Assembly: GCA_041394885.1 (NCBI GenBank)
Contig: JAWKHI010000003.1
Location: 62,001 to 126,000, forward strand
From: DSOI01 sp041394885
Lineage (GTDB): Bacteria > Acidobacteriota > Terriglobia > Bryobacterales > Bryobacteraceae
Reading direction: 5' to 3'
Length of the DNA: 64,000 bases
In this document: piece after piece, positions 26,001 through 34,704 of the stretch
How positions within the stretch are numbered: position 1 is the stretch's first letter
How the letters are laid out: every line of letters starts with the position of its first letter
Notes under the pieces: model-generated
The model's database searches: none
The model's input: the letters and a program-made list of their open reading frames with translations, nothing else
Told to the model about the DNA's origin: nothing
Translations under genes and position numbers: made by a program

Positions 26001-26482
26001 TTCGACATTACCCCGGCGGTGAGCAGCGTGAGCGCCAAGGCGCCGCGGCCGTTAAGGGGAAGGTCCCGCACCCGGCGGTTTTCGATCACTTCGCCGACGG
26101 TGGCGTTGGATGTATTCACTAGAGGCGACTCGCCTACCACCTCCACCGATTCGGCCACCTGCCCGATTTCCAGACGCACATTCAGGTTGGCCGTCTGGTT
26201 CACCTGCAGCGTGATACCGGAAAGCACGGTGCGCTTGAAGCCGGCCGCCTCGGCGGAGATCTCGTACTCGCCTACCGGCAGGCTGGGCGCGACGAAGGCG
26301 CCGCTTTCGTTGGACGCCGCCCGAAACGTGGCGTTCGTATTGGTGTTGCGGATTTGGATCGCAGCGCCGGCAATCACGGCGTCCTGCTGATCGGTGACTG
26401 TGCCTGTGATGGAGCCGCCGCCCTGTTGGGCTAGCGCGGCGGCGCTGAACAAAAGAGCGGAGACCACGAGACGTGAGCGCAT
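23093..26482 (-). CDS. Oar-like TonB-dependent receptor with carboxypeptidase-regulatory domain
   Basis: The start is at ATG 26480-26482 (MRSRLVVS), with GAAGGGG upstream; this gives a signal peptide ending at ALAQQ and a mature protein of about 1110 residues. Residues ~22-110 form a carboxypeptidase-D regulatory-like domain (GSITGTVTDQQDAVIAGA). A plug follows (VRDLPLNGRGALALTLL, VEEFKVQSGSMSSEFGFTAG, INLVTKSGTNRLHGSAYEF) and then a large outer-membrane barrel ending in LKLIF with terminal Phe. This type is expanded in Solibacter and relatives and imports or binds oligosaccharides or peptides. It is flanked by a secreted esterase gene (convergent), so a shared role in polymer use is possible but only inferred. 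Confidence 0.95.
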   Translation of the reverse strand: MRSRLVVSALLFSAAALAQQGGGSITGTVTDQQDAVIAGAAIQIRNTNTNATFRAASNESGAFVAPSLPVGEYEISAEAAGFKRTVLSGITLQVNQTANLNVRLEIGQVAESVEVVGESPLVNTSNATVGEVIENRRVRDLPLNGRGALALTLLTAGVMSNAGPTNSGFGDRGIQISSLSINGSPSSMNNQMLDGSNNILSYVGEVGVPPAVDAVEEFKVQSGSMSSEFGFTAGGTINLVTKSGTNRLHGSAYEFLRNDTFDARNTFARTKLPLRYNQFGGTIGGPFIKDRTFGFFNYEKYLLRRSSPRIATMPIAEFRSGDFSRLATASGAAVPVYDPATTRANPAGSGLVRDVFPGNIVPRNRFDPITPKILDFYPLPNKTPTNQFTFAQNFQDAGFSRVDWTQWNFKVDHRFNDKNSIFLRYTSAQHAPYADSFFTDPNAGGNRSDDQTNRNAVVSDTHTFSPTLINNLRVGVMRQLFFFTAVNFNQGWPRKLGLPEIVPNDQMPQINFGFGTIGGGAAGTRGSFNWDIQDTLTKIAGDHTLKFGYNHRILQGGNLQGAALSGSYTFGGLTNNPQRTAGTGSDMAQFLLGEVSSAGIDRILGNSFHGLAISTFVQDDWRLSRRLTLNLGLRWDWQQKPYERHDGHINFDYLSTSPVSGLQGQTVYAGVDGQPRSFLGEDYNDFGPRLGFAFDIFGTGKTVLRGGYGIFYPSIFYRAFTGNVQLFSSTRTNYVAQGPGLRSFLFRDGLPRAPLGSPGSAAGPDALLGQSVQAWEEDPTTPRTQQWNLSVQQQVGEWLLDATYAANKGNHFLASGYNLNQLPVDQRRQLGQSLFDRVPNPLRGLVPGGFGAATVTRERTLLPFPHYNGVSIRNPRYGNYMSHQLQINVKRRMTNGFLVHFAYTAGKKISDSVAVPVDFGAVEQTNENGFQDNLFNRQLNRSVDPTDVSQRGVVSLLYELPFGKGKAFSPDSAVLNKIVGGWQINSIGVMQTGIPLTVRGASNFQADRPNSTGVSAKIDNPTRERWFNTDAFINPPDFTYGTVGRTLPDARHPGTVNWDLSLIKDTLIGERVNVQFRAEAFNFMNITNLGLANDSFSAGPDGKNRSATFGTVASARDARVIQFGLKLIF

Positions 26483-26709
26483 AGACGTAACAACCCCTTC
26501 AGAAATTAAAACATGATAATACATGAGGCTGCGATCTGGCGCAAGTGTGGAATAAAAAATTTCAGACGATGCGTGAGCTGACTGGCCACGTTGTAGGAGG
26601 TCTAGCGCGGCGGGTATGGGGAAGGATTGCGGTGCGTCCCAATCTCCAGGAGCGCCGCCCACGAGGACCGTGAACGCCCGGGCGGGCGCAGTTGGACGAA
26701 GTGCGGGTC

Positions 26710-27213
26710 CTAGGACCGTTGGGCGAGCAGCCGCGCGGCGGTTATCCCGCTATCGAGAGATGCCGCCGGCGCCGGGGCATTCTCACCGATCGAGCGCGTG
26801 GAGAAGGCCGAACAAGCCTGGGCCAGACCCTGTATGTCGCCGCCCTCTTCCACCGTCAATTCGTGTTCGATCCAGTTCGACAGCGGGATGTTGCGGAAGT
26901 ACAACCGCTCTTGGAGGATCATCGACTTCTTGCGGAGAAACAGAGATTTCGATTCACGCATGTAGTGCCGCTCTTCGACGCGGAAGTCGCCGAGGAATTC
27001 GTCCAGGCTGCGGCGGCGGGTTTCCTCCTGCACCGCTTTCACCCGGTTGTCGATTTCCTTTTCGTGCGTCGAGATGCGGGTCTGCGCCTCCACCAGCGCC
27101 TCGCGTTCCTTGGCGATCGCCACTTCCATGCGAGCCTGCATGATGTAGAAGGAGATCAGCGCGGACCCCGCCGCGGAAAACAAGGGCAGAAACATCCAGA
27201 GCATTGGTTCCAT
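26710..27213 (-). CDS. Membrane-anchored coiled-coil protein of unknown function
   Basis: 167 residues. One N-terminal transmembrane helix (LWMFLPLFSAAGSALISFYI) is followed by a charged helical stretch of about 60 residues (MEVAIAKEREALVEAQTRIS, then HEKEIDNRVKAVQEETR) with heptad spacing, i.e. a coiled coil. A more globular part has LDEFLGDFRVEERHYMRESK and SMILQERLYFRNIPLSNWIE. The latter two segments look conserved in character, but I recognise no family. It stands alone between the TonB-dependent receptor and the broken chemoreceptor gene. Possible roles include envelope scaffolding or regulation of a membrane complex; nothing in the sequence decides. Confidence 0.7.
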   Translation of the reverse strand: MEPMLWMFLPLFSAAGSALISFYIMQARMEVAIAKEREALVEAQTRISTHEKEIDNRVKAVQEETRRRSLDEFLGDFRVEERHYMRESKSLFLRKKSMILQERLYFRNIPLSNWIEHELTVEEGGDIQGLAQACSAFSTRSIGENAPAPAASLDSGITAARLLAQRS

Positions 27214-27354
27214 AAAAGCCGGTCCTAGGTCCGATCCGTACCATCGGCGGGCGCAGGCGGGAACTTTAGGATCGCCAACCTGAGACTTCCCCGCCCTGGA
27301 CCGATGAGGACCGCGAGGAAAAAATTGTGCTCGAAAACCTGAACTCTATTCAGC

Positions 27355-29279
27355 TTGAAGACAAAGCTCACCGTTTGTTTCCTGGGATTTAGCTTGCTGC
27401 CGGCAGCCGTCATCTTGACCCTGTCGTGGCGGCAGAACCAGCAGGCCACGCGGCCAGTGCGCAGGCACATGCCTCCGGGGCGGCTTCGATCTCCGACAAG
27501 ATCGACCGTAATTTGTTTGAGAGGTACGGCGATGTGCAGGCCTTCGCCTTCCATCCGGCGGCCCGGTCGGGTGACGGCGGCAGATCGAAAACGCGATCGA
27601 CTTCTACATGGCCGCCTACGGCCTCTATGACGTGATGGTAGTAGCGGACCGGAACGGCCGCGTGATCGCGTGAACCACAAGGGCAAGGCGACGCAATGGC
27701 AATCGCCGGTGGGCCAATCGGTGGCCGAGCAAGAGTGGTTTCAGGCTTGCGTCAACGGGAAGATTCGACCGGGACAGACTTTCGTCGGCGAGCTGAATGC
27801 CGATGAGTGGGTGGCGCGAATCACGGGAGATCAGGGGCTGGCGATGAATTTCGCCGCGCCTATCTATTCCAACGGGCGCGTTGCCGGTCCAACGGGCGCA
27901 TTGCCGGTGTGTGGTCCAACCGTGCTTCGTGGAACCGGGTGGCGGGGCAGATCGCCACCGACTACGAGACCGTGGCACGAAAGCATCTTCCGTCGATCGA
28001 GGCGATCATTCTGTCCAAGGCCGGCGTGGTGCTTCGCAGGCCGGGAGTTTCGGCACGAATTGGCTGACCGGTCGCGATGCGGCCGGAGGTGACCGGCGGG
28101 CGCGAGGGCACGCGTCTCGAGCGGGCGTTTCCGGGCATCGACGGCGAACGCCAGGTCGCTTATGGCCCGTCGCGCGGGTTCGGCTCCTACGAGGGCATCG
28201 GCAGCGGCGTGGCGATCGTCGTAAAGCCGGATGAAGTCGCTTCCAGGCTCCTCGCGCAGGGGAGGTGGAATCTCGCGATCGGTCTGCTGGCCGGGCTGAT
28301 CTGCTCGGGCATCGGCATTTGGATTTCCCGGAAAGCGGTGATGCCGCTCGATCGGTTGGTCGCCGTGCTGGAACGCGCCGCCGAAGGCGATCTGACGCAA
28401 TCGGTGACCGCTTCCTCGCAGGATGAGATCGGCCGCGTGGCCGAAGCCCTGAACCGGATGCTCACCCAGACCCGCGGCACGGTGGAATCGATCACGGTCC
28501 ACGGCCGTAGGCTGACCGCCTCGTCAACCGAACTGGGCGATGTCAGCCAATCCCTGGCCGCCACGGCCGAGGAGACATCCGCGCAGGCCAATGCCGTATC
28601 GAGCGCCTCGGGCGAGGTGGCGCAGAACGTCGAATTCATGGCCACCAGTTCGCAACAAATGGTTTCCTCCATCCAGGAGATTTCGCGCGCCACCGCCGAG
28701 GCCTCCGCCGTCGCCCAGAACGCCGTCCGCGTGGCCGAAGCCACCAACGCCACCATCGGCAAGCTCAGCGAGTCCAGCTTCGAGATCGGGAAGGCGATCA
28801 AGGTGATCAGCTCGATCGCCGAACAGACAAGCCTGCTGGCGCTCAATGCAACCATTGAAGCCGCTCGCGCCGGCGAATCCGGAAAGGGCTTCGCCGTGGT
28901 CGCGAGCGAAGTGAAGAACCTCGCCGAGCAGACCGCGCCCGCCACCGAGGATATCGCCCGCCGCGTCGAGGCGATCCAGGCCGATTCAGCCAGTTGCACC
29001 ACCTCCATCCAGGAGGTAAGCAAGGTGATTCACGACATACACTCCATCAGCGGCGTGATCTCGGCTGCGGTGGAGGAACAGTCCGCCACCACGGCGGAGG
29101 TGGAGCGCTCGATTCGGGAGGCCGTCCGGGGTTCACACGAAATCGCCCGCAACGTCACGGAACTGGCCGTGGCGGTTCGCCAGACGACAGAGGCCGCGTC
29201 GCAGACGCGCGCCTCGGCTCATGACCTCAGCGGAGTGTCGAGCGAACTGGCCTCCACCGTGTCGCAGTTCCGGCTCTGA
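27355..29279 (+). pseudogene. Methyl-accepting chemotaxis protein, sensor half frameshifted
   Basis: The pieces in three frames add up to one chemoreceptor. A first transmembrane helix (KLTVCFLGFSLLPAAVILTL, 27355) is followed by a Cache-like sensor in shifting frames (DKIDRNLFERYGDVQAFAF; DFYMAAYGLYDVMVVADRNG; SVAEQEWFQACVNGKIRPG; VWSNRASWNRVAGQIATDY). One shift is explained by a 20-bp tandem duplication at 27868-27907. From 28077 to the end the frame is clean: second membrane helix, HAMP (SRKAVMPLDRLVAVLERAA) and the signalling hairpin EQTSLLALNATIEAARAGES. The intact part could yield a truncated protein from ATG 28077 lacking the sensor. Either this is a true pseudogene or the assembly has indels here. 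Confidence 0.85.
27868..27907 (+). repeat. 20-bp tandem duplication disrupting the chemoreceptor frame
   Basis: Two head-to-tail copies of a 20-base unit (27868-27887 and 27888-27907) differ at one base (GCGCG against GCGCA). Removing one copy restores the reading frame across the sensor domain, joining IYSNGR to IAGVWSNRASWN. Twenty bases is not a multiple of three, so the duplication itself is a frameshift mutation. Confidence 0.85.
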
Positions 29280-29321
29280 CGCCCATCGGCATGGCCCGCG
29301 GGCCGGGAGAGGCCGCTCGGG

Positions 29322-30542
29322 TCAGTCCCCGTGCCGATGCTGTTGGTAGTGCTGCCGCAACAGGTCCTTCCCGTAGTCGTTCCCGTTCGGCGTCCGCACC
29401 ACCACGTGCACATGTTCGCGCACAGGCGTCCGGACTCCCGGCATCAGGTGCCGGATCCCCACCGGATTCTGGTGGTCGAACTCGATCAGGATCACCGGAC
29501 TGTGGATCCGGTAGTAGAACACCGAATCGGCGCCCGTCGCGCCGATCCACGCAAACCAGGTGTCGTCGATGCGCGCCCGCACTTCGTCCATCTTCACCTT
29601 GGCGTGTCCATCGTCCATGTTCGCCACATACTCGCCCACCAGCGCCAGCAGCGCATTCCGTTGCGCGGCCGTCAAATCCTTGCCCCGCACACCGGCGTAA
29701 TCGAGCACGACGTTATCCTTGAACGCCTCGCCGACATTATTGTTGCCCGTCTTGGAAACCTCGATCACTGCCTTATCTTTCTGCGACGCCGAGAGGCTGT
29801 TCACAAAATCGAGACCGGCCTGCTGCTCGCGCTGCAGAATCGCCGTCCCTTTATACTTGCCGCTTTCCGCGATCACCGGTTCGGATCCGACAAAAAGCGG
29901 TGTCATCACCACCTGATCACCCAGCACAAAGTAATTGATGATGGCGTGATGCCCGTCCAATTGCCAGCCCCATGGCTCGGTGACCGAAGGGGTCCCCATC
30001 ACGGTGATGTGGTACCGCCACTCGCCATACTCCTCGAAGTTGTTGCCGTTGAGTTCGCCAAGCGTCTCGTTTAGCTTCATGATGTCGCGCGTCAGCTTCA
30101 GGCCGCGCGCGCTCAGTGACGCGCGCAGCAGTGCGAACGCGGCTTCCCGCTGCGGCTGGGTCATCTCGAGAAAACTCACACCCTGCCGCACATAGAAATG
30201 CTGGTTCATCCACTTGCGCCACTCCGGATCGTCCAACGGGAACATCGTCTTGGTGCGCTGGGCGGGAGTCAGTTTCGCCAGAAACGCTTCGGTGGCGCGG
30301 ACCACGGGCTTGGTGGAGACGCCGGTGGACCGGATCTTGTACAGATTCTCTTCGCGGCCGGCCGAAGTCCGGTATCCGGTGTAGGGTTCGGCGAGCCCCT
30401 TGCGCTCGGCTTGCTCCGACATCGCAGCGAATCGCGCGGTGCGGTCACCGCCTTTGGCGCGCGTCCGGTCCGGCGCTGCCTGAAAGGCAAACGCAAGCAA
30501 GAGCGCGAATCCGCTAAGCACCGCCAAGCGAACAATCTTCAT
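29322..30542 (-). CDS. DUF3500 family secreted protein
   Basis: 406 residues with a signal peptide (MKIVRLAVLSGFALLLAFAF). The DUF3500 pattern is clear: KTMFPLDDPEWRKWMNQHFY, then MTQPQREAAFALLRASLSARG, WGWQLDGHHAIINYFVLGD and YYRIHSPVILIEFDHQNPVG near the end. Several His residues and HHxI-type motifs suggest a metal site, but no activity is established for the family. It is presumably periplasmic. The ATG overlaps the TGA of the upstream TrmJ-like gene by one base set (ATGA), so it is translationally coupled to it in a PQQ-propeller / methyltransferase / DUF3500 operon. Confidence 0.88.
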   Translation of the reverse strand: MKIVRLAVLSGFALLLAFAFQAAPDRTRAKGGDRTARFAAMSEQAERKGLAEPYTGYRTSAGREENLYKIRSTGVSTKPVVRATEAFLAKLTPAQRTKTMFPLDDPEWRKWMNQHFYVRQGVSFLEMTQPQREAAFALLRASLSARGLKLTRDIMKLNETLGELNGNNFEEYGEWRYHITVMGTPSVTEPWGWQLDGHHAIINYFVLGDQVVMTPLFVGSEPVIAESGKYKGTAILQREQQAGLDFVNSLSASQKDKAVIEVSKTGNNNVGEAFKDNVVLDYAGVRGKDLTAAQRNALLALVGEYVANMDDGHAKVKMDEVRARIDDTWFAWIGATGADSVFYYRIHSPVILIEFDHQNPVGIRHLMPGVRTPVREHVHVVVRTPNGNDYGKDLLRQHYQQHRHGD

Positions 30543-31297
30543 TTTGGGGACTCCTTATCGTCTGGCATTGTACCGCTTGCACCGAGCTTCCATCCGATCT
30601 GCCGCAGCATGCCCATCCAGATCACGGCATCCTTGCTCGAAAGCCGCATCCGGCGCAACAACCGGCGCAGCTTCCGGTCCGCCGAAGTGGCGGTCCGCTG
30701 CTGCGAATAGCCCGACACACGCAGCAACTGCTCGAGATACACGGTCACCTGATCGATCTCGGCGGCGGTGGCTGGCTTGACGCGCGGCTCGGGCGTGGAA
30801 GCGCGTCCATTCCGGATCAACTCGTAAAGACACAGCGCCACCGCCTGCCCGAGATTCATGGACTCATGCTCGGCGCGGGTGGGGATCCGCATGAGCCAGT
30901 CGCACCGGCTCAGGTCATCGTTTGACAAACCGTACTTTTCGGAGCCAAACAAGAGCGCCACGGGCCCTGCCGCCTTGCGCATTAGGCGGGCTCCCTCCTC
31001 GAGCCGCTTCACGCTCAGCTTCAGTTCGCGATTCCCGAGCGAGGCCGTGCCGACGATGGTGCGGCACCCGGCCACGGCTTCGGCCACCGTTCTGAACACA
31101 CGAGCGTTGGCGAGCACCGCCGACGCGCCGACCGCGGACCGCGCCTCCTGCCACGAGGCGTCGTATGGGTCCACCAGTGCCATGTCCAGGAAGCCGAAGT
31201 TACTCATCGCCCGCGCCGCGGCCCCGATGTTGAGCGGATTGCGGGTGGAGATCAGTACAACCCTCACCGGCGGCGTGGCCGGTCCCCGAGGCGGCAC
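30539..31297 (-). CDS. trmJ: TrmJ/TrmH-family SPOUT RNA 2'-O-methyltransferase
   Basis: 252 residues from GTG 31295-31297, the first start after the preceding gene's stop; an upstream extension overlapping that gene has no homology. The start VRVVLISTRNPLNIGAAARAM is SPOUT motif 1 of TrmJ. Motif 2 is VALLFGSEKYGLSND and motif 3 is IPTRAEHESMNLGQAVALC, which form the SAM-binding trefoil knot. TrmJ methylates position 32 of tRNA anticodon loops; TrmH-type rRNA enzymes are close relatives, so the substrate is likely but not certain. The C-terminal ~90 residues (VYLEQLLRVSGYSQQ) match the TrmJ tail. Confidence 0.86.
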   Translation of the reverse strand: MPPRGPATPPVRVVLISTRNPLNIGAAARAMSNFGFLDMALVDPYDASWQEARSAVGASAVLANARVFRTVAEAVAGCRTIVGTASLGNRELKLSVKRLEEGARLMRKAAGPVALLFGSEKYGLSNDDLSRCDWLMRIPTRAEHESMNLGQAVALCLYELIRNGRASTPEPRVKPATAAEIDQVTVYLEQLLRVSGYSQQRTATSADRKLRRLLRRMRLSSKDAVIWMGMLRQIGWKLGASGTMPDDKESPK

Positions 31298-31298
31298 G

Positions 31299-32564
31299 CT
31301 AGTTCTTCCCAATGCAATAAAGATGGCTGTCGGTGCGGATGAAAATCTGGCCGCGAGAGATCGCCAGCGAGGCGAGCGTCCGTTCGCCCAGTTGATTCTC
31401 GGCAAGCACCTTCTTTTCCCGGCCCGCGGCGAGGACGTAGGTGGTGCCTTCCTCGTTGGTGAGATAGATGCGTCCGCCAGCGGCCACCGGCGAAGCCGAA
31501 AACAGGCTGGCGAAGCGGTCTTTCCACACCGTGGATCCGTCGGCGGCGTCGGCCACGCTCACCACGCCGCGCTCATTCGCCATGTAGAGCAGCCCATCGT
31601 GATAGAGCAGCGACGACACATACGGCGCCCCGGTCTTGATCTCCCACTCGATCTTGCCGCCCGGCCGCAGCGCGAGAAAGGGGCTCGACGTATAGCCGCG
31701 GTTCAGGTACAGCACGCCGCCGTGGTAGACCGGCGAAGGCACCGGGACGCGATTGGCATCGCCCGCTTTCCACAGCGGCTCACCGGTGGATGGGCTCACG
31801 GCCTCCACGCCGTCGTTGGTGTTGATGATGAGTTCGTCGTGATCGCCGGCGCGGATGACGAAAGGAGTCGTGTAGGAGCGGCGGTCCTTGCCGCGATCCT
31901 TGCGCCACCGGTCCTTCCCCGTCCGCGTATCCACCGAGAGCAGATAGGCACCCGGGGGATGGTCGCACAACAGCAGCAGCGAATCTTTGTAGAGCGCCGC
32001 GGAACTGCCGTGCCCCCAAAGGACGTCGAAGGGGCCGAACTCGCGGCCGAGATGCCGTGACCACGCAAGCTTGCCGTCCAGGGTGAGCGCCACCAGCTGT
32101 CCGGTGCCGAACCAGGCATAGACGCGTTCGCCATCGGTGACACAGGACGGGCTCGCGAGGTTATGCTTCACGTGGACCGGCTGCAACACGCCATCGGCGT
32201 CGAGCGAAAACTCCCACAGCGCTTTGCCGGTCCGGCGATCGAAGGCATGGACGAGGAACCGGACCTTGCCGTCTCCGGTTCGGCGCGCGGTGGTGGCGCC
32301 ATCGAAATCCCGGCTCCGTCCTTCGAACGGACCGTCACCGGTCTGCGAGGTGACGAACACGCGATCTCCGAGCACAATCGGCGTCGAAGATCCGAGCCCG
32401 GGAAGGGGAGCCTTCCACGCAACGTTGGCGGTTTGGCTCCAGCGCAGTGGGGCGTCGGGTTCGGGTGAGATGCCGTCGCCGGTGGGTCCGCGCCACTGTG
32501 GCCAGTCCGCGGCGCAGAGGCTGAGAGCGGGGACCAGGGCGAAACGGGCGAATCGGCGTACCAT
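31299..32564 (-). CDS. Secreted PQQ-like eight-bladed beta-propeller protein
   Basis: About 421 residues from ATG 32562-32564 (MVRRFARF), with a signal peptide ending near CAADW; the further upstream start adds four residues only. The mature protein opens with DWPQWRGPTGDGIS, a hallmark of planctomycete and acidobacterial PQQ-repeat propellers, followed by blades such as STPIVLGDRVFVTSQTG, GKALWEFSLDADG and GGRIYLTNEEGTTYVLAAG. The residues that bind PQQ in dehydrogenases are not evident, so it is probably a non-enzymatic or unknown-activity propeller. It is the first gene of the three-gene operon with trmJ and the DUF3500 gene. Confidence 0.88.
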   Translation of the reverse strand: MVRRFARFALVPALSLCAADWPQWRGPTGDGISPEPDAPLRWSQTANVAWKAPLPGLGSSTPIVLGDRVFVTSQTGDGPFEGRSRDFDGATTARRTGDGKVRFLVHAFDRRTGKALWEFSLDADGVLQPVHVKHNLASPSCVTDGERVYAWFGTGQLVALTLDGKLAWSRHLGREFGPFDVLWGHGSSAALYKDSLLLLCDHPPGAYLLSVDTRTGKDRWRKDRGKDRRSYTTPFVIRAGDHDELIINTNDGVEAVSPSTGEPLWKAGDANRVPVPSPVYHGGVLYLNRGYTSSPFLALRPGGKIEWEIKTGAPYVSSLLYHDGLLYMANERGVVSVADAADGSTVWKDRFASLFSASPVAAGGRIYLTNEEGTTYVLAAGREKKVLAENQLGERTLASLAISRGQIFIRTDSHLYCIGKN

Positions 32565-32643
32565 GCGAACCAGCATATCGCGGGCTTACCTGAAACGCGC
32601 CGGCGCATCGCGGCTCACGGGGCCGCTGCCCGCGGAAACCGCG

Positions 32644-32928
32644 TCAGTGGACGCGCAACACCTCACGGCTGCCGGCAGTCCAAAGCTCGGCATACCCGGC
32701 CATGCGTTCCCGATACATCGGGCTGCTCATCACTTCTTTCATGCGCGTCTCGAATTCCGCCATGCTTTCCACGGTGTATTCCATGATCACGCGATTGAAA
32801 TCGCCGGTAACATCGGTGAGAACGCGGGCGCCCGGCATGGCAAACGCAGCCACGGCGTCCTTGAGTTGTGCTGCCAGTTTGCCGGCGCAGCCGGGCTTGG
32901 CAACGAAGACGTTACGGATGACGAACAT
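32644..32928 (-). CDS. NIPSNAP-like/dimeric alpha-beta barrel small protein
   Basis: 94 residues from ATG 32926-32928, which has an AAGGAG Shine-Dalgarno 8 bases upstream. Motifs are FVIRNVFVAKPGCAGKLAAQ and VIMEYTVESMAEFETRMKEV, which give the beta-alpha-beta pattern of ferredoxin-like dimeric barrels (NIPSNAP/antibiotic-monooxygenase type). It is cytosolic and has no assignable active site. It is divergent from the GNAT acetyltransferase gene 99 bases away. Confidence 0.75.
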   Translation of the reverse strand: MFVIRNVFVAKPGCAGKLAAQLKDAVAAFAMPGARVLTDVTGDFNRVIMEYTVESMAEFETRMKEVMSSPMYRERMAGYAELWTAGSREVLRVH

Positions 32929-33027
32929 CGGGGAATCTCCTTCCAAACGGTCGGGACCGCGAACGGGTACCAATTGCCTCAACCCAGAGGGCTTACCCGC
33001 CGCGCGCGGTTCAGGTAGATTATATCC

Positions 33028-33810
33028 ATGAATCTCCACTGGGTCACCTTCCTCCAGCACGCGGCCAGACACTCGAGTAAAGGCTCTATCCGCCAGTTCG
33101 ACGGTCTGGAAGCCGCCTGGGTCCACTCCCCGTTGCTCATCAACAACGGCACCTACCTGACGTCGCCGCCGTCCGATGTGGCCGACCTACAGAGGCGGAT
33201 GGCGGCGGCACGTGAGGACGCGCGTCCACACAACCTGCCGTGGGCGTTCTACATATTCGAACCGTACGTCGCCTCCTTGAGCGGCGAGGAAGTGGCCGCG
33301 GCTGCCGCCGCGTGCGGACTGGGGCGGATGATGGGGGTACAAGTGATGACGGCCGACGTCCAGGAGCTACTGCCGCCTCGGCGCCCGCTTCCGGACGTGG
33401 AGTTCCGGCGGATTTCCAACAGAGAAGAATGCGGGATCGCCCTCGACATCAACACGCGTGCCTATGGCTTGCCGCCGTTCATCACCGAGGGAGTGCTCGA
33501 GACCGGGGCCTATTTCAGCGATCCCGACCGTGAATTCGGATTCATCGCCTTGGCCGGCGGCGTTCCCGTGAGCACCGCCACCGTCATCGCGCTCGACGGG
33601 TTGCTCTACGTGGCGCTGGTGGCCACCGAAGCGGACCACCGAAAAAAAGGCTATGCCGAAGCGGTGATGCGGCATGCCCTCAGTGAGGCGGCGTCCGCGC
33701 TCGGGCTCGCGCGCACCGCGCTCGACGCCAGCGCTGCGGGCGCGCCCCTTTATCGCCAGATGGGTTACCAGGACGCCGGGGCGGCCTGGAGCCTGTACAC
33801 GACGGCCTGA
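33028..33810 (+). CDS. GNAT-family N-acetyltransferase
   Basis: 260 residues. The C-terminal half is a GNAT domain: FGFIALAGGVPVSTATVIAL, YVALVATEADHRKKGYAEAV (the acetyl-CoA pyrophosphate-binding R/QxxGxA-like motif, here RKKGYA) and LYRQMGYQDAGAAWSLYT. The N-terminal ~120 residues are a separate helical or GNAT-like half (LEAAWVHSPLLINN, LSGEEVAAAAAACGLGRMMG). It would transfer an acetyl group from acetyl-CoA to an amine in the cytoplasm; the substrate is unknown. It stands alone and converges with the HpaI aldolase gene, 2 bases apart at the 3' ends. Confidence 0.87.
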   Translation: MNLHWVTFLQHAARHSSKGSIRQFDGLEAAWVHSPLLINNGTYLTSPPSDVADLQRRMAAAREDARPHNLPWAFYIFEPYVASLSGEEVAAAAAACGLGRMMGVQVMTADVQELLPPRRPLPDVEFRRISNREECGIALDINTRAYGLPPFITEGVLETGAYFSDPDREFGFIALAGGVPVSTATVIALDGLLYVALVATEADHRKKGYAEAVMRHALSEAASALGLARTALDASAAGAPLYRQMGYQDAGAAWSLYTTA

Positions 33811-33812
33811 GC

Positions 33813-34658
33813 TTACAACAGCGCCGTCGGGCGCCGCGCCCAGGTCTTGCCCTTCTCCGCCGCGATCTTCTCCATGTCGCCGACATAGGCGCCGGCCTGG
33901 GTGAGAACGTGATGCAGATCGTTGCCCACGCTGATCAGCGTGAAGCCCTTTTCGAGGAACTCGCCCACGCGCGAGGTACCGAACAGGAACAAACCCAGGA
34001 TGACGTTGTTCTTTTGGGCCGCGGCAACCAGCTTGTCGGTGGCGCCCATCAACTCCGGCGACGTGTACATGTGCGGGAACTCGTATTTCTCATAGAGCCC
34101 CATCGACATGCACAGATCGTTCTGACCGAGGAACAGGATGTCCACCCCCGGCACGGCTGCGATCTCCTCGATGTTCTCGATGCAGGAAGCCGTTTCCACC
34201 TGCAGCGCCACGATGACGTTCTTGTTCGCGTTGCCGACGTAGCCGAGCAGACCGGCTTTGTTGGTGCTGCGCTGCGGAAAATAGACCGAGCGCGTGCCGG
34301 CGGTGGGGTAGCGCGCGCAACTGACGGCCTGCCGCGCCTCCTCGGCGTTATTGATATAGGGCACCAGGACGCCGTCGGCGCCGAGGTCGAGCGACTGCTG
34401 GATGCCGCCACGGTCGTGGTAGCCGGCCACGCGAACCAGTGACTTTGCTCCACCGCTCGAAACCGCGCACAGCATCGTCGAGAGATGCTCGAAGCCCATC
34501 GGGCCGTGCTGGGTGTCGACCAACAGCCAGTCGTAGCCGGTGTGCGCCAGTTGCTCGGCCACGGTGGGGCTATGCGAGTTGACGAACAAGCCCATTTTGG
34601 GCTGGCCTTGCCGGAGTTGATCCTTGAACTCGCCGCCGGACAGAATCGAATTGCTCAT
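33813..34658 (-). CDS. HpcH/HpaI-family class II aldolase
   Basis: 281 residues from ATG 34656-34658, with GGAGG upstream; an extended start at 34703 adds unconserved residues. The family cleaves or forms 4-hydroxy-2-oxo acids such as 2-keto-3-deoxy-L-rhamnonate or 2,4-dihydroxyhept-2-enedioate with a divalent metal. Evidence: LVDTQHGPMGFEHL (catalytic His), SLVRVAGYHDRGGIQQSLD with the substrate-binding Arg, DLGADGVLVPYINNAEEA, VALQVETASCIENI with a metal-binding Glu, and DILFLGQNDLCMSMG with a metal Asp. The signature EHGP is QHGP here. An inverted repeat lies upstream at 34705-34754. Confidence 0.9.
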   Translation of the reverse strand: MSNSILSGGEFKDQLRQGQPKMGLFVNSHSPTVAEQLAHTGYDWLLVDTQHGPMGFEHLSTMLCAVSSGGAKSLVRVAGYHDRGGIQQSLDLGADGVLVPYINNAEEARQAVSCARYPTAGTRSVYFPQRSTNKAGLLGYVGNANKNVIVALQVETASCIENIEEIAAVPGVDILFLGQNDLCMSMGLYEKYEFPHMYTSPELMGATDKLVAAAQKNNVILGLFLFGTSRVGEFLEKGFTLISVGNDLHHVLTQAGAYVGDMEKIAAEKGKTWARRPTALL

Positions 34659-34704
34659 AGGGTTGTGTTTGCCTCCTGGAAATACAACGGAATCAAGCAG
34701 CATA

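Noticed and set aside
27671..27673. In-frame TGA within the chemoreceptor sensor as a second selenocysteine
   Set aside because: The matching sensor sequence continues in a different frame after the TGA, so this is a frameshift and not a recoded codon; no Cys is expected there.
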